Of a stretch of 12,477 bases of DNA, positions 1 through 6,700 are shown piece by piece. The notes under the pieces are model-generated. The model searched no databases. It was not told where the DNA came from and saw only the letters and a program-made list of their open reading frames with translations. A program made the position numbers and the translations under genes. The number at the start of each line of letters is the position of its first letter. The first letter of the stretch is position 1. Source of the stretch: Clostridia bacterium (lineage in GTDB: Bacteria > Bacillota_A > Clostridia > Oscillospirales > Acutalibacteraceae); the NCBI GenBank assembly GCA_017397065.1, contig JAFQKE010000029.1, positions 1 through 12,477 of the forward strand. The letters are read 5' to 3'.

Positions 1-1
1 A

Positions 2-49
2 GAAGCGTTCCAAAATCATATGGCAGAACGCAAAGCAAAAACGGCATAG
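2..49 (+). CDS. Possible 3' end of an unidentified gene cut by the window edge
   Basis: A short open stretch runs in from the left edge and ends at a TAG, reading EAFQNHMAERKAKTA. It is followed 56 bases later by a strong plus-strand intrinsic terminator, which implies that some plus-strand transcript ends here. The piece is too short to identify. One other frame also closes nearby, so the reading frame is a guess based on the helix-like, charged composition. Confidence 0.2.
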   Translation, partial: EAFQNHMAERKAKTA

Positions 50-105
50 CAAATGGCTACACCGCTTAACGAAATCAATTATTCAGTTTAGATACAAGAG
101 CCACC

Positions 106-156
106 CCTTGGGGCACCTTCCTTACGGAGGGTGCCCCAAGGTACGGTTCTTTTTTT
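106..156 (+). terminator. Rho-independent terminator of the upstream plus-strand gene
   Basis: A perfect 12-bp GC-rich stem (CCTTGGGGCACC at 106-117 with its complement at 130-141) encloses a 12-base loop. Six bases after the stem a run of seven T follows on the plus strand, up to the 3' end of the convergent tRNA gene. On the minus strand the hairpin is not followed by a T tract, so it looks built for plus-strand transcription, though it could still mark the tRNA transcript end. Confidence 0.75.
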
Positions 157-249
157 GGCGGAGACGGTGGGATTCGAACCCACGTGCCGGCTCATCACCG
201 ACAAAACGATTTCGAGTCGTTCTCGTTACGACCACTTCGATACGTCTCC
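156..249 (-). tRNA. tRNA-Ser (anticodon CGA)
   Basis: Read on the minus strand, a 7-bp acceptor stem GGAGACG/CGTCTCC closes the molecule. The anticodon arm is AACGA-CTCGAAA-TCGTT, giving anticodon CGA, which decodes UCG. A long variable arm, typical of class II tRNAs such as serine, precedes the T arm GTGGG-TTCGAAT-CCCAC. A G discriminator base and an encoded CCA tail (156-158) end the gene, so CCA addition is needed here only for repair. It lies 49 bases after the cca gene on the same strand but has its own consensus promoter. Confidence 0.96.
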
Positions 250-273
250 ATATACTTAATTTAAGACCATATA

Positions 274-302
274 ATTATAAATGTTGGCAGGCGGTTTGTC
301 AA
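274..302 (-). promoter_or_regulatory. Sigma-A promoter of tRNA-Ser
   Basis: On the minus strand there is a perfect -35 box TTGACA (297-302), a 17-base spacer and a perfect -10 box TATAAT (274-279). The predicted start lies near 267, about 18 bases before the mature tRNA 5' end at 249. The -35 box contains the TGA stop codon of cca (299-301), so the promoter begins inside the end of the preceding gene. Confidence 0.85.
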
Positions 303-1633
303 GAACAAAAATCCCCTTTTTCTTTAAAAAAGGCAAGTAATGCTTCTTTTTTGTTTTCCACATCATTATTTATAACCGAGTCAAGCAAAAATTTTAATGT
401 TTCTCCCACCTTTTTGCCGGCGGGCAGACCTATATTTATAAGGTCGTTGCCGTTTACAGCCAAATCTTTAAGCGAAAAACATTCGCCCTTATTTATAATG
501 CTTTCGGCAATTCTTTTAAGTTTGTTAAGTTGTTCTATTCTGTTGTATTCGGGATTTTGGGCTAGGTTATCGGCCTTTTTAATCTCTAAAAGCTTAAAGA
601 ACACCTCGGGGGTATATTTATTCAAAGCCCTTTTTACCGATTTTTCGGTGGGCTCTATTTGTACATCGTGATATTTTACAAGGGTCAGCACCAGATTTGT
701 AGTGGCGTTATCAAGCTTAAGACGTGATAGAGCGACTTTGGCCTTTTCATAACTTATTTTAGGGTGGCCATAAAAATGCCCCGTTTTATTTTCATCGGTG
801 GTGAAACAGTCGGGCTTGCCGCAGTCGTGTAGTAGAATCGCAAGGCGAAGAGCCGGCTCGGGAGGAGTATTTTCCACCGCTATTGCCGTGTGGGTAAGCA
901 CGTCATATATATGATGTGGGTTTTTTTGGTCAAAATTCTTTATGCTTTTAATTTCGGGCAGAATTACGCCGAGTACATCTATATATTCTAAAATAACGTC
1001 CTTTGCATTTTCGCCTGTGATTAGCTTTAAAAGCTCTACCGCAATACGCTCGGCACTTATATTTTTAAGCAGATTTCGGTTTTTGATTATAGATTTTTTT
1101 GTGCCATCGTCTATTTTGAAGCCAAGAACTGATGCAAAGCGGAGTGCACGCATAATTCTAAGTGCATCTTCGTTAAAACGTCGGTCGGGGTCACCAACCG
1201 AGCGTATGATTTTGTTTTCCAGGTCGGCTTTACCTCCAAAAAGGTCTACTACGCCGCTGTTTTTTGAGTAGGCCATTGCGTTTATGGTGAAATCACGGCG
1301 AGCAAGGTCCTCTTTAAGGGATTTTGTAAAGGTAACGTTATCGGGTCGGCGGTTGTCTGCGTATTCACCGTCAATGCGGTAGGTGGTTATCTCTAAGGGA
1401 TTGCCGTCTTTAAGTAGAGTTATGGTTCCGTGCTTCAGTCCCGTTTCAATAATCCGTTCGTTTTTAAAAGCCTCTTTGGTTTGCTCCGGCTCGGCAGATG
1501 TGGTTATATCATAGTCCGAGGGCTGTTTTCCACGCAGAATATCTCTTACGCATCCCCCTACAATAAAAGCTTCAAATCCTGCTTTTTTAAGACCGTTTAA
1601 AGCAAAATCAACCGATTTTGGTAAATCAAACAC
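299..1633 (-). CDS. cca: CCA-adding tRNA nucleotidyltransferase
   Basis: This 444-residue cytoplasmic enzyme adds or repairs the 3' CCA of tRNAs using CTP and ATP. It is a class II nucleotidyltransferase. The head carries GGCVRD at residues 26-31 and the metal-binding DYD at 40-42. The RRDFTINAMAY motif ends at 122, and EDALRIMRALRF at 155-166 is the family's nucleotide-selecting segment. An HD-type domain follows (HH at 240-241, LLHDCGKP around 267-274), as in the longer bacterial forms. The start is GTG, preceded nine bases upstream by AAGGAGGG (1643-1650). It is transcribed away from rplM and lies just upstream of tRNA-Ser on the same strand. The split between CCA-adding and A-adding or poly(A) polymerase relatives cannot be settled by eye, but the context and motifs favour the full CCA activity. 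Confidence 0.93.
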   Translation of the reverse strand: MFDLPKSVDFALNGLKKAGFEAFIVGGCVRDILRGKQPSDYDITTSAEPEQTKEAFKNERIIETGLKHGTITLLKDGNPLEITTYRIDGEYADNRRPDNVTFTKSLKEDLARRDFTINAMAYSKNSGVVDLFGGKADLENKIIRSVGDPDRRFNEDALRIMRALRFASVLGFKIDDGTKKSIIKNRNLLKNISAERIAVELLKLITGENAKDVILEYIDVLGVILPEIKSIKNFDQKNPHHIYDVLTHTAIAVENTPPEPALRLAILLHDCGKPDCFTTDENKTGHFYGHPKISYEKAKVALSRLKLDNATTNLVLTLVKYHDVQIEPTEKSVKRALNKYTPEVFFKLLEIKKADNLAQNPEYNRIEQLNKLKRIAESIINKGECFSLKDLAVNGNDLINIGLPAGKKVGETLKFLLDSVINNDVENKKEALLAFFKEKGDFCS

Positions 1634-1671
1634 AGCACGTCACCCTCCTTTTAAAATAAATCTACATAGTT

Positions 1672-1700
1672 ATTTTAACATATTTGCGTTAAAAAGGCAA
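1672..1700 (-). promoter_or_regulatory. Probable sigma-A promoter of cca
   Basis: Read on the minus strand: TTGCCT (1695-1700, four of six bases matching the -35 consensus), a 17-base spacer, and TAAAAT (1672-1677, five of six). A TG one base ahead of the -10 box makes it an extended -10. The predicted start lies about 30 bases upstream of the GTG codon. Confidence 0.55.
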
Positions 1701-1740
1701 AATTTTTTAAAAAATACTAAAAAATTTCAAAAATAATAAA

Positions 1741-1792
1741 TTAGCAAATGGAAGAAAAACGGAGCAAATGGAAGAAAAAACGAGTTTGCTAA
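1741..1792 (+). repeat. Two tandem 20-bp repeats inside an 8-bp inverted repeat
   Basis: Two adjacent imperfect copies of a 20-base unit beginning AGCAAATGGAAGAAAAA lie at 1743-1762 and 1763-1782. They are bracketed by TTAGCAAA (1741-1748) and its exact reverse complement TTTGCTAA (1785-1792). The block sits between the divergent cca and rplM promoters, about 30 bases upstream of the rplM -35 box. Its role is unknown; a protein-binding site or an upstream promoter element is possible. Confidence 0.6.
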
Positions 1793-1821
1793 ATGTAAAT
1801 TAAAATTTTTTAAAAAAGGTG

Positions 1822-1850
1822 TTGACATTGACTTTTAAGTGTGGTATTAT
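1822..1850 (+). promoter_or_regulatory. Sigma-A promoter of the rplM-rpsI operon
   Basis: A perfect TTGACA (1822-1827) is followed by a 17-base spacer and TATTAT (1845-1850, five of six). Long A/T tracts lie directly upstream and could act as an UP element, as expected for a highly expressed ribosomal protein operon. The predicted start near 1857 leaves a leader of about 42 bases containing a small CGAAT/ATTCG hairpin (1861-1873) ahead of the ribosome binding site. Confidence 0.88.
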
Positions 1851-1898
1851 ACTTGGGCGTCGAATTTAATTCGTAAAAATTATGTTGGAGGAAATGTT

Positions 1899-2327
1899 AT
1901 GTCTACTTTTATGGCAAAACCTGCAGAAGTACAGCGCAAGTGGTACATTATTGATGCAGCAGGCAAACCCCTCGGACGTGTAGCTGTTAAAGCTGCTGAC
2001 CTTTTAAGAGGTAAGGTTAAGCCCGAGTTCACACCCCACGTTGATTGTGGCGATCATGTAATTATCATCAATGCAGATAAGGCTGTTCTCACCGGCAAAA
2101 AGCTTGAGAATAAGTATTATCGCCGTCATACAGGCTATATCGGCGGCCTTAAAGAGGTTCAGTACAAAACTCTTATGGCAACCCGTCCCGAGCTTGCTAT
2201 GACCTTGGCTGTTAAGGGAATGGTTCCCGACACCACCATCGGCCGCAAGGCTATGACCCGTCTTCGTGTATACAGCGGCGATGCTCATAAGCACGCAGCA
2301 CAGAAACCCGAAGTTTGGGAATTTTAA
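1899..2327 (+). CDS. rplM: 50S ribosomal protein L13 (uL13)
   Basis: This 142-residue protein is a structural component of the large ribosomal subunit and matches the usual bacterial L13 length. Recognisable family segments include [17 protein letters not shown] near the N terminus, [21 protein letters not shown] in the middle, and the C-terminal part with [23 protein letters not shown] and a terminal PEVWEF-like end. The chosen ATG has GGAGG (1887-1891) seven bases upstream. The frame stays open further back to 1839, but that would begin inside the promoter, before the transcription start, so it is rejected. It is the first gene of the usual rplM-rpsI operon, with 17 bases between the two genes. 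Confidence 0.97.
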   Translation: MSTFMAKPAEVQRKWYIIDAAGKPLGRVAVKAADLLRGKVKPEFTPHVDCGDHVIIINADKAVLTGKKLENKYYRRHTGYIGGLKEVQYKTLMATRPELAMTLAVKGMVPDTTIGRKAMTRLRVYSGDAHKHAAQKPEVWEF

Positions 2328-2344
2328 GAAGGGAGAAGTAACTT

Positions 2345-2743
2345 ATGTTTGAAGGAAAGCCTTATTTTTACGGCACCGGCAGAAGAAAGAGCTCTGTAGC
2401 TCGTGTTCGTGTATACAGCGGTACCGGCAAAATCACCATTAACGATCGTGATATTGACGATTATTTCGGTTTAGAGACCTTAAAGCTTATCGTTCGTCAG
2501 CCCCTCGACCTCACAGCTACCGAAGGCAAGTTTGACATTGTATGTCGTGTTGCAGGCGGCGGTGTTACCGGTCAGGCAGGCGCAATCCGTCACGGCCTTT
2601 CCCGTGCTCTTTTACAGTTTGATGAGGAGCTTCGTCCTACTCTTAAAAAAGCAGGTCTTCTCACTCGTGATCCTAGAATGAAAGAGCGTAAGAAATACGG
2701 TCTTAAAGGCGCACGTCGTGCACCCCAGTTCTCAAAGAGATAA
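2345..2743 (+). CDS. rpsI: 30S ribosomal protein S9 (uS9)
   Basis: This 132-residue protein belongs to the head of the small ribosomal subunit. The N-terminal [15 protein letters not shown] and the central [20 protein letters not shown] are hallmark S9 segments. The basic tail ends in [14 protein letters not shown], the extension that reaches the P-site tRNA in known ribosomes. AGGGAG (2330-2335) lies nine bases before the ATG. It is co-transcribed with rplM, and a terminator follows 23 bases after the stop codon. Confidence 0.97.
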   Translation: MFEGKPYFYGTGRRKSSVARVRVYSGTGKITINDRDIDDYFGLETLKLIVRQPLDLTATEGKFDIVCRVAGGGVTGQAGAIRHGLSRALLQFDEELRPTLKKAGLLTRDPRMKERKKYGLKGARRAPQFSKR

Positions 2744-2766
2744 TTTCTTATTTCAAAGAGTATTCA

Positions 2767-2806
2767 AAAACCCCGAAACCATCTTTGGTTTAGGGGTTTT
2801 ACTTTT
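2767..2806 (+). terminator. Terminator of the rplM-rpsI operon
   Basis: An inverted repeat pairs AAAACCCC (2767-2774) with GGGGTTTT (2793-2800). Inside it, one G/A mismatch is followed by AAACCA pairing with TGGTTT around a TCTT loop. The T's at the end of the stem and a following ACTTTT give the U-rich tail. It begins 23 bases after the rpsI stop. Confidence 0.82.
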
Positions 2807-2833
2807 GCCTTATTATAGTTGTTAAAGGTATTA

Positions 2834-2871
2834 AAATAAAAAAGTGACAAAACCGTTTGGCTTTGTCACTT
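2834..2871 (-). terminator. Terminator of the zinc-ribbon membrane protein gene
   Basis: Read on the minus strand, a perfect 10-bp stem AAGTGACAAA/TTTGTCACTT (2862-2871 with 2842-2851) closes a 10-base loop and runs into a T-rich tail (TTTTTTATTTT, around 2833-2843). It starts about 20 bases after the stop codon of the minus-strand gene and faces the rpsI terminator. Confidence 0.82.
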
Positions 2872-2891
2872 ATGTAAATTATAATTTATTT

Positions 2892-3473
2892 TTACTTTTT
2901 AGTAAACATTGATGCACGCTTGGTGAAGTAAAGGTGATTACAAACTACCATAGCACCGCTTACAAGGATTTGCATAATGGGTGCAACGAAGCTTACAGGT
3001 TTATAAAAAGGTAAAAGGATGGAACAAAGAATAATATATAGCAAGCTAATAGCGGCGTTCACTATGTAAATCAAACTTAAAAGCTGAGGACCGTCCTGAT
3101 AGAAGCCTGCAAGACGGAATCTTGTGTATACTGCCAGAGCGGCTAAACCAAAGTTTGCGAGGCCGCAGATTAATCCGATTATAGTCCAATGACTATCAGA
3201 AAGTGCGTCTGAAAGATTAACAACACCATTGATAGCGTTTGAAGCGGCGCTTACAAACAGTGCAATATAAATTAAGAAATTATACCAGTTCATAGGGAGC
3301 TCAGAGCCAACAGGCTTTTTGAAAAAGAGATCCTGTGCTTTATTAATGTACTGGTCAAAACCTTGTTGCTGATTTGCGGGTGGTGTTTGCTGATTGGCGT
3401 TAAGTGATGCACCGCAGTTGGGGCAAAAACCGCCGTCGTCCGGAACATTGGTTCCGCAATTAGGACAAAACAT
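2892..3473 (-). CDS. Zinc-ribbon membrane protein of unknown function
   Basis: This 193-residue protein begins with a compact zinc ribbon: CPNC at residues 3-6 and CPNC at 17-20, a CxxC-x10-CxxC arrangement expected to bind one zinc ion. A Q/N/P-rich spacer (about 25-40) follows. Then come four likely membrane helices at roughly 65-86, 96-117, 131-155 and 161-183, and a basic C-terminal end. Such zinc-ribbon plus multi-helix proteins are common in Clostridia, and most have no assigned role. The ATG has GGAGG nine bases upstream (3483-3487). It is a single-gene unit with its own promoter and terminator. No enzyme motif is visible. I infer only an integral membrane location with the ribbon probably on the cytoplasmic side. 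Confidence 0.85.
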   Translation of the reverse strand: MFCPNCGTNVPDDGGFCPNCGASLNANQQTPPANQQQGFDQYINKAQDLFFKKPVGSELPMNWYNFLIYIALFVSAASNAINGVVNLSDALSDSHWTIIGLICGLANFGLAALAVYTRFRLAGFYQDGPQLLSLIYIVNAAISLLYIILCSILLPFYKPVSFVAPIMQILVSGAMVVCNHLYFTKRASMFTKK

Positions 3474-3494
3474 AATTTAAAACCTCCAATACTT

Positions 3495-3509
3495 GGCACA
3501 ATATGTGCC
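3495..3509. promoter_or_regulatory. Operator-like palindrome in the zinc-ribbon gene leader
   Basis: GGCACA-ATA-TGTGCC is a perfect 6-bp inverted repeat around three bases. It lies just downstream of the predicted transcription start of the minus-strand gene and ahead of its ribosome binding site. The position fits a repressor site, but no regulator is identified. Confidence 0.35.
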
Positions 3510-3521
3510 TTTGCTAACAGA

Positions 3522-3550
3522 ATTCTATCACAAGATAGAGTTAAAGTCAA
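3522..3550 (-). promoter_or_regulatory. Sigma-A promoter of the zinc-ribbon protein gene
   Basis: Minus-strand reading: TTGACT (3545-3550, five of six), a 17-base spacer, TAGAAT (3522-3527, five of six). The predicted start near 3515 leaves a 40-base leader carrying the GGCACA/TGTGCC palindrome and the GGAGG site. Confidence 0.75.
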
Positions 3551-3646
3551 GAAAAAACTAAAAAAGTTCGCCCTACATAATTTATATTTAAATTATTTCG
3601 AAATATGAATTAGGTACATTAAAATTCAAAAACACGCAACCCTTTT

Positions 3647-3675
3647 TGGACAATACCGTCGTTTTTTTGTATGAT
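3647..3675 (+). promoter_or_regulatory. Candidate sigma-A promoter of the surface protein-hydrolase operon
   Basis: TGGACA (3647-3652, five of six) is followed by a 17-base spacer ending in seven T's and TATGAT (3670-3675, five of six). It would give a leader of roughly 95 bases. Two further TATAAT hexamers lie downstream at 3705-3710 and 3718-3723, but no good -35 boxes are placed for them. The rest of the 302-base gene-free stretch from 3474 to 3775 is A/T-rich; beyond these promoter elements, the repeat at 3701-3726 and the palindrome near 3500, I see nothing in it. Confidence 0.5.
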
Positions 3676-3700
3676 AATGTATTTTAAAAATTCTCTTAAT

Positions 3701-3726
3701 CTTGTATAATTATCTTGTATAATTAT
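3701..3726 (+). repeat. Tandem duplication of a 13-base unit containing TATAAT
   Basis: CTTGTATAATTAT occurs twice in direct succession without mismatch (3701-3713 and 3714-3726), 50 bases before the start of the large surface protein gene. Each unit holds a perfect TATAAT. It lies in the putative leader of that gene, or supplies alternative -10 boxes for it. Confidence 0.8.
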
Positions 3727-3775
3727 CAGTATATTGGGCGGTTTATCGCTTGCATTAAAATGGAGGTAGAGTACA

Positions 3776-6700
3776 ATGAAAAAACTAATAACCATTATGC
3801 TTTCGGCTATAATTGTTATTACAAGCCTTACGTGTATGTTTATTGCACCGGCTTCGGCTGCTGTTAATTTGTGGAGCGGTCTTTCAGCTAACGATTGGTA
3901 CACAAGGCAGGTGCATTCTGAAGTCAGCGATCCTTTGACTCTTGAGGAGAAGCAAATGACCGACGTATATCCTGAAAAATTCACCTATGGTGGAGGTAGC
4001 TTTAGCTTAAGCTCCGCAGGAAGTAAGCATTATTATGTAAAAATGCCTGTTCTTGCTACCAACAAGGACTATACAGTTTCCTTTAAATATAGTGTAACTA
4101 CCTCTAGCGGTACTCCCACGTTTCACAAGGCTATTTTAATGCCGCAGTCCGCCCTCACAAATTCTGTTGCGTGGAATGGCTATGGTGCTATGATGACCGG
4201 CAGAGGTTTTCTTGGTGCTTATGATATTTTTGTAAACAAGGCTCTTGCCGAAAATGAGCATAGCGGAACCGTTACCTACACCTTTAATACGAAAAAAGAT
4301 ACTCAGTATTATTTGTTCTTGGGCTTCAACAATATTGATACCGTTACATACTCTAACTTTAAGGTTGTCGACCCCACCGACACTACTCCGGAGGAAGAAG
4401 TTAATCCCGCTGATGTATGGACAAATGTATCCATCGACGACTGGCGTACCCGTCACGTGCACACTCCGGCAGATGATGGTCGCAACATTCCCGAAAAGAG
4501 TATGGCCGAAAACTACGGTGACGATTTCACCTATGATGCCAAAACCGATAGTTTTACTCTTGAAAAAGCACACGGCAGACATTATTTTGTAAAAATGCCG
4601 AAGCTTACAAAGAATAAAGATTATAAACTTTCGGTAAAATATAGCGTAGACCCCGGCACAAACACCGAGCCTATGTTCTACAAATCCCTTTTGGTTCCCG
4701 AATCGGCATTCACCAGCGAATATTGCTGGAATAAGTATGGTGAAATTTATGCCGACAGAGCGTGGATAGGTATTCAGAATGTACTTATCAAAAAATCTCT
4801 TAAGACCGAAAACAGCGGTACTCTTACCTATGATTTCAATACCGGTAAATATGACCAGTATTATCTTTTCCTTATGTTTAATCAGATAGAATCAGTAACC
4901 TATTCTGATTTTCAGATTATCGACCCTGAACTAGTTGAAGAGGAACCCGAAAATCCGGGTGATGATACCGAGGAACCCGATGAGCCTATCACCGTTTTAC
5001 CCGAAGACGCTGCCGATATATGGACAGAGTATTCTATAAACGATTGGTTTACAAAGCAAACTACCGGATCTTATACCGATGGTAGAGATATTCCTGAGAA
5101 AACAGCCGCCGAAAAATACGGCTCTGATTTTTCATACAATGCCGAGAGCAAAAGCTTTAAGCTTAAAAATGCTCACGATAGATATTATTATGTAAAGCTT
5201 CCTAAGATGGAGCTTGCCAAAAATTATACCCTTTCCTTTGATTATCTTGCAACACTTAACGAAAACACTGATGGTATTTTCCAAAAGGCTATTTTAGTAC
5301 CAAAAGCTCAGTTTAACAATCAGTTCTGCTGGAATACCTATGGTGAAGTTTGGTCTGACAGAGCTTTTGTAGATATAATTGATATTGTAGGCGGAAATGA
5401 TGACGGTCTTGCCCCCGGTGGCATTACTCTTACCGATGAAAACCGCAACAGCAATTTGAAATTTGATTTCAACTCCGGAAAGTATGATGAATATTATCTA
5501 TTCTTAAAATTTAAGAATATAAAAACTATTACTTATTATAACCTTTCGCTTATTGATCCAACCTTAAAGCCTGATTATAAAGGCAATCCCTTAAACTACG
5601 GTAGTATTACTCCTGCCACGCTTCCCGAGGGAACCAAAGCAGGCGACACCGTAATATTTACCGCCAATCCCTTTAAGGGCAATACCTTTGAGGGCTGGTA
5701 TGATGGCTTCGGTAATCTTATTACAACCGAAAAAACCTTTACCTACACTGTTCCTGCAAGCCTTGAGATGCCTGTACCTTCCTTCAATCAGGGTGAGGTT
5801 TCGGTTCCGAACGCAGGCTTGGAGGATTCCGCAAAGGGACTTCTCGCTTATTATAATAAGTCAGATAACTTCAATAAAACCATAATTGATGCCAATTATG
5901 ATGTTGAGTATATTGGAACTCCTACATGGGAGGTTAATATTCAGGCACATGAGGCCTATGCGCATACCGGTACAAAATCTGTAAAAATCCAAACCCCCTA
6001 TGCCTATTCGGGCAGACATTTTACAGGGCTTAAGGAAAACACCGATTATGCAGTAAGCTTTTGGGCGTACATTGATGCCTCCGCTTCCGGACTTTCGCTT
6101 AATGCAATGGTTCTGCCAAAAGGTGTTAAGCCTTATAAAGAAAATTCAGCAGGGAAAATCGCTGATTATCCTTTAAAAGAAGCTATGGGTGTGGCCGAGA
6201 GGACTGCAACAGCTACTTCTAAATGGCAGGAAATTGTAGTTAAATTCAATTCGGGAGAAAATACCGATATTACCCTTTGGTTTTTAAGTCGAGGAGCTAA
6301 TAGTGACCGTTGTTGGGTAGATGATTTCACCATTTTTGAGCCGGTAACATTTAACGTTACAGCAGATTTGGGCGGCTCTGTAACTGCTACACAAAGCGGA
6401 ACTTTGGCAAAAGATACCGAGATTACCGTTACTGCAACACCTGACAAGGGCAATAACTTTAAGCATTGGGTAGATGCAGACGGTATGGTTGTTTCAACCG
6501 ATGCCGAGTATACCTTCACTATTACAGAAGATGCCTATCTTAAAGCTGTGTTTGGCGGATACAATAAACCTGCCCGTGAGCTTTTTGCACTTCGTGGCGA
6601 TGATGGCACCTTTGAAAATGGCACTATTTCGGGCATTTATGCTGCTGATGTGACCTACCCTGATTCTTTGGGTCACTGCAAAACACAGGTAACTACCGCC

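Noticed and set aside
156..249. tRNA-Ser as an attachment site of an integrated element
   Set aside because: No repeated copy of the tRNA 3' end and no integrase are present in the window; the flanking genes are ordinary.
108..671. A 187-codon open frame on the plus strand
   Set aside because: It runs through the terminator hairpin and antisense through tRNA-Ser. The WDSNPR-like stretch is the well-known spurious translation of a tRNA T arm. The rest is antisense to cca.
1839..1898. A 20-residue N-terminal extension of L13
   Set aside because: It would start before the predicted transcription start, inside the promoter, and the ATG at 1899 has the proper ribosome binding site and family N terminus.
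3701..3726. Reading the tandem 13-base units as the start of a CRISPR array or an integration site
   Set aside because: There are only two units, no spacers between them, and no cas or integrase gene nearby.
3619..3984. A minus-strand open frame of 121 codons across the start of the surface gene
   Set aside because: It is antisense to the signal peptide and the promoter region, lacks a recognisable domain and a good ribosome binding site.
4136..4582. Open frames on the opposite strand and in another frame within the surface gene
   Set aside because: They are shadows of the repetitive beta-rich coding sequence and show no protein-like features or start signals. The same holds for those at 6166-6850, 7206-7603, 8367-8657 and 8922-9410.
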